NCBI GenBank assembly: GCA_003250135.1
Contig: QKHF01000305.1
Location: 1-13,090 of the forward strand
Origin: Paracoccaceae bacterium
GTDB lineage: Bacteria; Pseudomonadota; Alphaproteobacteria; Rhodobacterales; Rhodobacteraceae
Length of the DNA stretch: 13,090 bases
Reading direction: 5' to 3'
Made by a program: the position numbers and the translations under genes. Shown piece by piece: positions 8,232 through 13,090 of this stretch (positions within the stretch are counted from its first letter, which is position 1; each line of letters opens with the position of its first letter). Below the pieces are notes generated by a model, which ran no database searches, was not told where the DNA came from, and was given only the letters and a program-made list of their open reading frames with translations.

Positions 8232-8465
8232 TTACTTGATCGCGTAGGGCAGCAGGGCCAGGAAGCGCGCGCGCTTGATGGCGCGGGCGAGCTCCCGCTG
8301 CTTCTTCGCGGACACCGCGGTGATGCGGCTGGGGACGATCTTGCCGCGCTCCGAGATGTAGCGCTGCAGGAGTTTCACGTCCTTGTAATCGATCGCCGGC
8401 GCATTCTCGCCAGAGAACGGGCAAGCCTTGCGGCGGCGGAAAAACGGTCTGCGTGTTGCGGCCAT
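8232..8465 (-). CDS. rpsR: 30S ribosomal protein S18
   Basis: S18 forms a heterodimer with S6 on the platform of the 30S subunit. The 77 residues contain the family signature: an Arg-rich N terminus with FFRRRKACPFSG (8-19), IDYKDVKLLQRYISERGKIVPSRITAVSAKKQR (here split as IDYKDVKLLQRY and ISERGKIVPSRITAVSAKKQR, about 25-57), and a basic C-terminal helix RELARAIKRARFLALLPY. The only Cys is C15, so this is not a zinc-chelating paralogue. The ATG at 8465 has AGGAG about 7 bases upstream. It lies 22 bases after rpsF and 13 before rplI, in the usual order. Confidence 0.98.
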   Translation of the reverse strand: MAATRRPFFRRRKACPFSGENAPAIDYKDVKLLQRYISERGKIVPSRITAVSAKKQRELARAIKRARFLALLPYAIK

Positions 8466-8487
8466 GTCTTTTCTCCTATCCCGCCGT

Positions 8488-8862
8488 TCAGTCGTCGCGG
8501 CGGCCGCCGCGGCGGCCCCGGCCGCGGTCGTCGCGGCTGCTCTTCGCCTGAATCACGGCGCTCGGACCCTCTTCGTGCTCGTCGACCCGAATGGTCATGA
8601 CGCGCATCACGTCGTCGTGCAGGCGCATCAGGCGCTCCATCTCGTGCACGGCGTCCGCGGGAGAGTCGGACCGCATGAAGCCGTAATGGCCCTTACGGTT
8701 CTTGTTGACCTTGTAGGCGAGGGTGCGAAGGCCCCAGTATTCATGGCCGACGACGTCGCCGCCATTGTCCTTGAGGACCTGTCCGAAGTGCTCGATCAGC
8801 CCCTCGGCCTGCGCGTTGGAGATATCCTGACGCGCAATGAAGACATGCTCGTAAAGAGCCAT
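8488..8862 (-). CDS. rpsF: 30S ribosomal protein S6 with Arg/Gly-rich tail
   Basis: S6 binds 16S rRNA together with S18. I chose the ATG at 8862 because the protein then starts MALYEHVFIARQD, the usual beginning of the family, giving 124 residues. The ATG at 8871 (adding MDS) is also possible, and the ribosome site before either is weak (GGA about 7 bases upstream). The ferredoxin-like fold runs from residue 1 to about 95, with GLRTLAYKVNKNRKGHYGFM (about 44-63) as the clearest block. The last 25 residues form a charged tail, RDDRGRGRRGGRRDD at the end. It is the first gene of the ribosomal protein operon and diverges from fabD. Confidence 0.95.
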   Translation of the reverse strand: MALYEHVFIARQDISNAQAEGLIEHFGQVLKDNGGDVVGHEYWGLRTLAYKVNKNRKGHYGFMRSDSPADAVHEMERLMRLHDDVMRVMTIRVDEHEEGPSAVIQAKSSRDDRGRGRRGGRRDD

Positions 8863-8892
8863 GCTATCCATCCATTTCCGGCGCGCTTCAAA

Positions 8893-8921
8893 ATGCGGGG
8901 CTTCAAGCTCCCAACCCGCAT
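8893..8921 (-). promoter_or_regulatory. Hairpin in the rpsF leader, possible autoregulatory RNA
   Basis: ATGCGGG (8921-8915) and CCCGCAT (8899-8893) form a perfect 7-base-pair stem with a 15-base loop on the minus strand, followed by TTTG. It lies in the roughly 94-base leader between the predicted rpsF transcript start and the ATG. Leaders of rpsF in several phyla bind the S6:S18 dimer; I could not match that motif (a CCG in a bulge) with confidence. It could also act as a weak attenuator. Confidence 0.4.
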
Positions 8922-8962
8922 ACGAGAGGCGACGCGATTCACCTGATCTGGGAGAAGCCGCG

Positions 8963-8991
8963 CTTATACGCCAATTCGTCGCCGGCGCAAG
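8963..8991 (-). promoter_or_regulatory. Promoter of rpsF-rpsR-rplI
   Basis: On the minus strand CTTGCG (8991-8986) and TATAAG (8968-8963) are 17 bases apart (16 if the -35 is read as TTGCGC). Both hexamers are close to the alphaproteobacterial housekeeping consensus. The transcript would begin near 8956. This is the best promoter match in the window. Confidence 0.6.
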
Positions 8992-9035
8992 GTCTGGATG
9001 CGCGATTCGTCGCTGTTTCCGCAGCTTTGGATGAC

Positions 9036-9065
9036 TTGCATCCGCCCCCCTGCCGCTGCCACAAT
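9036..9065 (+). promoter_or_regulatory. Candidate promoter of fabD
   Basis: TTGCAT (9036-9041) and CACAAT (9060-9065) are separated by 18 bases, giving a start near 9072, about 17 bases before the fabD GTG. The hexamers are moderate matches to the housekeeping consensus. The rpsF promoter points the other way 45 bases to the left, so the two units could be co-regulated, which would suit growth-linked genes. Confidence 0.4.
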
Positions 9066-9088
9066 CGGTCTCAAAGAGGGAGGATAAC

Positions 9089-10033
9089 GTGAAGGCTGCA
9101 TTCACATTTCCGGGTCAGGGGTCCCAGGCGGTCGGCATGGGCAAGGAACTGGCCGATGCGTCGCCCGCTGCGGCTGAGGTGTTCAAGCGCGTGGACGAGG
9201 CGCTGGGACAGAACCTTTCGAAGCTGATGTGGGAGGGGCCGGGCGACGAGCTGACCCTCACAGAAAACGCGCAGCCCGCGCTGATGGCGACCTCGATGGC
9301 CGCCCTCGCGGTGCTGGAGGGTGAGGGCGTATCGGTGGCCGAACACGCGGCTTATGTCGCCGGTCATTCGCTGGGCGAGTATTCCGCGCTCTGCGCCGCC
9401 GGGGCTCTGTCGCTGGAGGATACGGCGCGGCTGTTGCGCATTCGCGGCAAGGCGATGCAGTCGGCTGTGCCGGTGGGCCAGGGCGCCATGGCGGCGTTGC
9501 TCGGGCTGGACCTCGCCGACGCGCAGGAGGTGGCCGCGGAGGCTGCTCAAGGCGAGGTTTGCGAAGCGGCCAACGACAATGCGCCGGGGCAGGTGGTCGT
9601 GTCCGGCTCCAAGGCCGCGATCGAGCGCGCCGTGGAGATCGCGAAGACCAAGGGCGCCAAGCGCGCCGTGCTGCTGCCCGTGTCCGCGCCCTTCCATTGC
9701 GCCATGATGCAGCCCGCGGCCGAGGAAATGGCTCGCGCTCTCTCTCATGTCGAGTTGCAGCGTCCCGTCGTTCCACTGGTTCCCAACGTGAAGGCGGAGG
9801 CTGTCTCCAACCCGCAGCTGATCGACAATCTTCTCGTCGATCAGGTCACGGGCGCCGTCCGCTGGCGCGAAAGCGTTCTCTGGATGGCTGGACAAGGCGT
9901 CGATACGCTGGTTGAAATCGGCGCCGGAAAGGTTCTGACGGGCCTTGTCCGCCGCATTGAAAAATCGCTCACCGGCCTCGCGGTCAACACGCCCGAGGAC
10001 GCCAAATCAGTCGCTGAGGCCCTGAAGGGATGA
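9089..10033 (+). CDS. fabD: Malonyl-CoA:ACP transacylase FabD, GTG start
   Basis: FabD moves malonyl from CoA to acyl carrier protein, supplying the extender unit of type II fatty-acid synthesis. The 314 residues carry the family motifs: FPGQGSQ (7-13), the nucleophile Ser94 in GHSLGE, Arg119 that binds the malonyl carboxylate (RIRG), catalytic His203 in SAPFHCAMM, and the C-terminal VEIGAGKVLTGL. The start is GTG at 9089 behind a strong AGGGAGGA about 6 bases upstream, and the protein begins exactly where FabD proteins do. It is first in fabD-fabG-acpP-fabF; 33 bases separate it from fabG. Length and active site are normal. Confidence 0.97.
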   Translation: MKAAFTFPGQGSQAVGMGKELADASPAAAEVFKRVDEALGQNLSKLMWEGPGDELTLTENAQPALMATSMAALAVLEGEGVSVAEHAAYVAGHSLGEYSALCAAGALSLEDTARLLRIRGKAMQSAVPVGQGAMAALLGLDLADAQEVAAEAAQGEVCEAANDNAPGQVVVSGSKAAIERAVEIAKTKGAKRAVLLPVSAPFHCAMMQPAAEEMARALSHVELQRPVVPLVPNVKAEAVSNPQLIDNLLVDQVTGAVRWRESVLWMAGQGVDTLVEIGAGKVLTGLVRRIEKSLTGLAVNTPEDAKSVAEALKG

Positions 10034-10066
10034 TGGGCCGCGCAGCGACGACAGGGGGGAAATCTC

Positions 10067-10804
10067 ATGTTTGATCTGACCGGCAAGACCGCTCTGGTCA
10101 CCGGCGCCTCTGGCGGCATCGGCGGCGCCACCGCCCGCGCGTTGCACGCCCAGGGCGCGACCGTCGGGCTCTCGGCCCGGCGCACTGGCCCGCTGGAGGA
10201 ACTCGCCGCCGAACTCGGCGACCGCACCCACATCCTGCCTTGTGATCTTTCGGACGCCGAGCAGGTCGAGGCTCTGCCAAAGCAGGCGATCGAGGCGATG
10301 GGCGGGATCGACATCCTGGTGAACAACGCCGGCGTCACGCGCGACAACCTCTTCATGCGCATGTCGGATGAGGAATGGTCCAGCGTGATCGACACCAACC
10401 TGACCTCGGCCTTCCGCATGATCCGCGGCGTTCTGCGTGGCATGATGAAGAAGCGCTGGGGGCGGATCATCAATATCACCTCGGTGGTGGGAACCACGGG
10501 CAATCCGGGGCAGGGCAACTACTGCGCCTCCAAGGCGGGGCTCACCGGCATGTCGAAATCGGTCGCCTATGAGCTCGCGCCGCGCGGCGTCACAGTCAAT
10601 TGCGTTGCGCCGGGTTTCATCGCCACGCCGATGACCGACGTGCTCAATGACGACCAGCGCGCGCGCATTCTGGGCTCGATCCCGGCTGGACGCATGGGCG
10701 CGCCCGAGGAAATCGCCTCCGCCGTTGCGTTCCTCGCGTCGGAGGAGGGCGGCTATATCACCGGCCAGACGATCCATGTGAATGGCGGTATGGCCATGAT
10801 TTAA
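10067..10804 (+). CDS. fabG: 3-oxoacyl-ACP reductase FabG
   Basis: FabG reduces beta-ketoacyl-ACP to beta-hydroxyacyl-ACP with NADPH. The 245 residues show a complete classical SDR: TGASGGIG (12-19), NNAG (86-89) followed by VTRDNLFMRM, Asn111, and the catalytic Ser139, Tyr152 and Lys156 (YCASK). The typical FabG ending GGYITGQTIHVNGGMAM is present. This intact set is a useful contrast to the altered SDR at positions 1-435. The ATG at 10067 follows AGGGGGGA by 6 bases. Genomic position between fabD and acpP makes the fatty-acid role, rather than another SDR activity, nearly certain. Confidence 0.97.
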   Translation: MFDLTGKTALVTGASGGIGGATARALHAQGATVGLSARRTGPLEELAAELGDRTHILPCDLSDAEQVEALPKQAIEAMGGIDILVNNAGVTRDNLFMRMSDEEWSSVIDTNLTSAFRMIRGVLRGMMKKRWGRIINITSVVGTTGNPGQGNYCASKAGLTGMSKSVAYELAPRGVTVNCVAPGFIATPMTDVLNDDQRARILGSIPAGRMGAPEEIASAVAFLASEEGGYITGQTIHVNGGMAMI

Positions 10805-10807
10805 ACT

Positions 10808-10836
10808 GCGCGCTTTTGCGGTTTCGCGAAACGCGC
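10808..10836 (+). terminator. Strong hairpin after fabG, terminator-like but without a U tract
   Basis: Starting 3 bases after the fabG TAA, GCGCG (10808-10812) pairs with CGCGC (10832-10836), then after one bulged C the arm TTTTGCG (10814-10820) pairs with CGCGAAA (10825-10831, one G-U) around the loop GTTT. The core GTTTCGCGAAAC is also a perfect 12-base palindrome. GTCTTGTG follows instead of a U run. It may be a weak terminator or a 3'-end stabiliser that lets acpP be expressed apart from fabG. Confidence 0.45.
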
Positions 10837-10985
10837 GTCTTGTGCTAACCAGCGTTCAAGTTCATTGGCGTGACCGGCAGGTCGCACAGCCTCCTTACCG
10901 GGAATGTTGCAGCGAATAGGCGCGTCGGAACTCACAACAGGGCAAGTAACGGAGCGGACGCTCCAAAAAGCGAGGACCAATACAG

Positions 10986-11219
10986 ATGAGCGACATTGCG
11001 GATCGAGTACGGAAGATCGTGGTCGAGCACCTCGGCGTCGAGGAAGACAAGGTTGTCGAGAGCGCGAGCTTCATCGACGATCTGGGCGCGGACAGCCTCG
11101 ACACCGTCGAGCTGGTCATGGCGTTCGAGGAAGAATTCGAGATCGAGATTCCGGACGACGCCGCCGAGACCATCCAGACCTTCGGCGACGCGGTGAAGTT
11201 CATCTCCGCCAAATCGTAA
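10986..11219 (+). CDS. acpP: Acyl carrier protein
   Basis: The 77-residue acidic carrier on which fatty acids are built. Ser37 in GADSLDTVELVM is the attachment site for 4'-phosphopantetheine, and helix II follows with the usual acidic recognition residues (EEEFEIEIPDDAAE). Length and charge are normal for AcpP. The ATG at 10986 has GAGGA about 10 bases upstream. A 181-base leader region separates it from fabG and a terminator follows, so acpP is probably transcribed on its own as well as with the cluster, as expected for a very abundant protein. Within the leader GGAGCG-GA-CGCTCC (10951-10964) is a short perfect inverted repeat. Confidence 0.98.
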   Translation: MSDIADRVRKIVVEHLGVEEDKVVESASFIDDLGADSLDTVELVMAFEEEFEIEIPDDAAETIQTFGDAVKFISAKS

Positions 11220-11253
11220 GACGCGCCGGCCTCGCGGCCGGATACGTCCGCCG

Positions 11254-11288
11254 CGGCGCCTGACCCATGCGTTAGGCGCCGTTTCTAT
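11254..11288 (+). terminator. Intrinsic terminator of acpP
   Basis: GGCGCCTGAC (11255-11264) pairs with GTTAGGCGCC (11271-11280) over ten positions with one G-U, around the loop CCATGC; C11254-G11281 extends it. TTTCTATAT follows. A smaller perfect stem, CCGGCC-TCGC-GGCCGG (11226-11241), lies just before it, 6 bases after the acpP stop. Together they should stop or reduce transcription before fabF. Confidence 0.75.
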
Positions 11289-11398
11289 ATCAAAGTGTCG
11301 CCTGCGGCGCGTTGTATAGCCGCTTTCCAAGGCGATTGCGCATAACAATGCGTCGGGCGGGGCCGCTCGCCACGTCGCAGTCAGCTTGGAGGGTCGCT

Positions 11399-12661
11399 AT
11401 GCGCCGTGTTGTCGTCACTGGAATGGGAATGGTCACGCCTTTGGCCTGCGGGGTGGAGGAGACGTGGTCACGCATCCTCGACGGGCAGTCGGGCGCCGAC
11501 AGGATCAAGTATTTCGACTCGTCGCATCTGCCATGCCAGATCGCCTGCGAGATCCCGCTCGGCGACGGCACGAACGGCACCTACGACTCCACCCAGTGGG
11601 TTGAGGCCAAGGACCAGCGCAAGATCGACCGCTTCATCGTCTACGCCATGACCGCTGCGCAGCAGGCGATCGAGGACTCGGGCTGGATGCCCGAGGATGA
11701 GGACGACAGGAAGCGCACCGGCGTCCTGATCGGCTCCGGCATCGGCGGCATCGAAACCATCGCCGACGCCGCGATCACGCTGAAGGAACGTGGACCGCGC
11801 CGCATTTCTCCGTTCTTCATCCCGGCGGCGCTGATCAACCTCTGTTCCGGACAGGTCTCGATCAAGTACGGCTTCAAGGGTCCAAACCACGCGGTGGTCA
11901 CCGCCTGCTCGACCGGCGCGCACGCCATTGGCGACGCCTCCCGCCTGATCGGCCTGGGCGACGCCGACGTCATGGTCGCGGGCGGCGCCGAGGCGCCGGT
12001 TTGCGAACTGTCGGTCGCGGGCTTCGCCGCCTGCAAGGCGCTCTCGACATCCTATAACGATCAGCCGACCCGCGCCTCGCGCCCTTACGACAAGGGCCGC
12101 GACGGTTTTGTCATGGGCGAGGGCTCCGGCGTCGTGGTGCTTGAAGAGTATGAGCACGCCGTCGCGCGCGGCGCCAAGATCTACGCCGAGGTGATCGGCT
12201 ACGGCCTTTCCGGCGACGCCTATCACATCACTTCGCCCGCGCCGGACGGCGATGGCGGCTTCCGCTCCATGTCGGCGGCGCTCAACAACGCCGGCATCAC
12301 CGCGGCGGATATCGACTATGTGAACGCGCACGGCACCTCCACCCCGCTTGGCGACGAGATCGAGTTGCAGGCGGTCACCCGGTTGATCGGGAACAATGTG
12401 GGCGGCGTCACCATGTCCTCGACCAAATCCGCCACCGGTCACCTTCTGGGCGCCGCGGGCGCGATTGAGGCGATCTTCTGCGCTCTCGCCATCCGCGATC
12501 AGGTCGCCCCGCCGACCCTCAATCTCGAGGATCCGTCGGTCCAGACCGATCTTGATCTCGCCCCGCTGAAGGCTGTTAAACGGGACATTAACGTGGCCCT
12601 GTCGAACTCCTTCGGCTTTGGCGGAACCAACGCGTCTCTGGTGATGAAGCGCGTTTCCTGA
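11399..12661 (+). CDS. fabF: 3-oxoacyl-ACP synthase II FabF
   Basis: FabF condenses malonyl-ACP with growing acyl-ACP and drives elongation of long chains. The start is the ATG at 11399: GGAGGG lies 6 bases before it and the protein then begins MRRVVVTGMGMVTPL, as in the family; the open frame extends 87 bases further upstream without support. In 420 residues the catalytic triad is complete: Cys170 in VVTACSTGAH, His311 in NAHGTSTPLGD and His348 in KSATGHLLGAAGA (with Lys343). The C-terminal NSFGFGGTNASLV is present. E. coli FabF has about 413 residues. Since a terminator stands between acpP and fabF, it may have its own promoter in 11289-11390; I could not identify one convincingly. Confidence 0.97.
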   Translation: MRRVVVTGMGMVTPLACGVEETWSRILDGQSGADRIKYFDSSHLPCQIACEIPLGDGTNGTYDSTQWVEAKDQRKIDRFIVYAMTAAQQAIEDSGWMPEDEDDRKRTGVLIGSGIGGIETIADAAITLKERGPRRISPFFIPAALINLCSGQVSIKYGFKGPNHAVVTACSTGAHAIGDASRLIGLGDADVMVAGGAEAPVCELSVAGFAACKALSTSYNDQPTRASRPYDKGRDGFVMGEGSGVVVLEEYEHAVARGAKIYAEVIGYGLSGDAYHITSPAPDGDGGFRSMSAALNNAGITAADIDYVNAHGTSTPLGDEIELQAVTRLIGNNVGGVTMSSTKSATGHLLGAAGAIEAIFCALAIRDQVAPPTLNLEDPSVQTDLDLAPLKAVKRDINVALSNSFGFGGTNASLVMKRVS

Positions 12662-12676
12662 TCCCGCCAATCGCGA

Positions 12677-12700
12677 AGGGGCGTTCGGCTGAACGCCCCT
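12677..12700 (+). repeat. Perfect 10-bp hairpin between fabF and mltG
   Basis: AGGGGCGTTC (12677-12686) and GAACGCCCCT (12691-12700) are perfect inverted repeats around the loop GGCT. The hairpin starts 15 bases after the fabF stop and ends 2 bases before the mltG ribosome site GGAGGT (12703-12708). No U tract follows, so it is not a standard terminator. It could stabilise fabF mRNA or tune mltG translation. Confidence 0.7.
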
Positions 12701-12713
12701 CCGGAGGTGCGCT

Positions 12714-13090
12714 TTGAAACGACTGCTGACACTGGTCGTCTCGACGGCGATCCTGTTTGGCGTGCTTGCGCTGGGCGGGCTGGTCTATTTCGAGAAACGC
12801 ATCACTGGTCCCGGCCCGTCGACCGAACCCGTCGTCGTCCTCCTGCCAAAGGGGACGGGCGTCATCGCCATCGGTCAGGCGCTGGAGGAGGCGGGCGCCA
12901 TCGACGACGCCACGATCTTCCGCCTCGCCACCCGGTATCGCGGCAAGGCACGCGATTTGCGCTTTGGCGAGTATGAGTTCCCCGCCGGCGCCTCCATCGA
13001 TGAGATCATCGACCAACTCGCGCGCGGCGACGTGATCTTGCGTCGCGTGACCGCGCCCGAAGGGCGCACGTCTTGGGAGATCGCCCAACT
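12714..13090 (+). CDS. mltG: Endolytic murein transglycosylase MltG, 5' part only, TTG start
   Basis: MltG (YceG family) is an inner-membrane enzyme that cleaves nascent glycan strands and sets their length. Only the first 125 residues are visible. They show a short basic N terminus and one membrane anchor (about residues 4-26), then a periplasmic LysM-like part with VVLLPKGTGVIAIGQAL (near 46-62), the block LRFGEYEFPAGAS (near 86-98) and APEGRTSWEIAQ at the end, all typical of the family. The catalytic Glu lies beyond the window. The start is TTG at 12714: GGAGGT lies 5 bases upstream, the frame gives a proper signal anchor, and no ATG precedes the conserved region. A search limited to ATG misses this gene. 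It follows fabF by 52 bases, the common alphaproteobacterial order. Confidence 0.9.
   Translation, partial: MKRLLTLVVSTAILFGVLALGGLVYFEKRITGPGPSTEPVVVLLPKGTGVIAIGQALEEAGAIDDATIFRLATRYRGKARDLRFGEYEFPAGASIDEIIDQLARGDVILRRVTAPEGRTSWEIAQ

Noticed and set aside
8863..9105. Longer S6 starting near 9105.
   Set aside because: It would run across the predicted rpsF promoter and into the fabD start, and the family begins at MALYEHV.
9559..9915. Alternative frames within fabD on both strands.
   Set aside because: FabD motifs are continuous and complete in its own frame, with no sign of frameshift.
11312..11398. FabF with 29 extra N-terminal residues.
   Set aside because: The ATG at 11399 has GGAGGG at ideal spacing and matches the family N terminus; the extra residues are Arg-rich and unsupported.

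Overview
The window is a GC-rich stretch of bacterial chromosome that reads as ordinary alphaproteobacterial core genome. Four things support that lineage: the order rpsF-rpsR-rplI with no ssb or priB inserted; the divergent fatty-acid cluster fabD-fabG-acpP-fabF-mltG; the linkage of radA, cvpA, purF and an SDR gene downstream of dnaB; and long acidic or Arg/Gly-rich tails on ribosomal proteins L9 and S6. A marine or aquatic family related to Caulobacterales, Maricaulales or Parvularculales is my guess, not something the sequence proves. I see no tRNA, rRNA, insertion sequence, phage gene or CRISPR array.

Positions 1 to 5806, minus strand: a tightly packed seven-gene run, read right to left as mlaE-type permease, mlaF-type ATPase, a small unrecognised four-helix membrane protein, radA, cvpA, purF and the 5' part of an SDR gene cut by the window edge. 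Gaps inside the run are 4 to 9 bases, or the genes overlap (TGATG at radA/cvpA, ATGA at cvpA/purF), so one polycistronic unit is likely. It mixes lipid transport, DNA repair and purine synthesis. A plausible promoter lies before mlaE.

Positions 5908 to 7600, minus strand: dnaB, the replicative helicase, with a 229-base upstream region. That region holds a perfect hairpin next to the start codon, three DnaA-box-like 9-mers and the intrinsic terminator of the ribosomal protein operon.

Positions 7601 to 8862, minus strand: rpsF-rpsR-rplI (S6, S18, L9), with a good promoter and a leader hairpin upstream.

Positions 8863 to 9088: a divergent intergenic region with one promoter candidate on each strand.

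Positions 9089 to 13090, plus strand: fabD, fabG, acpP and fabF (malonyl loading, ketoacyl reduction, acyl carrier, condensation), then the start of mltG, a septal/peptidoglycan lytic transglycosylase cut by the window end. Every junction after fabG carries a strong hairpin; only the one after acpP looks like a full intrinsic terminator.

I did not find a new defence, mobile or biosynthetic system. The observations most worth a second look are the SDR next to purF, whose catalytic-loop and Ser positions look substituted; the unrecognised membrane protein between mlaF and radA; and the DnaA-box-like cluster plus leader hairpin upstream of dnaB. Three starts are non-ATG (GTG for fabD, TTG for mlaE and mltG), and two of those are invisible or misleading to an ATG-only search.
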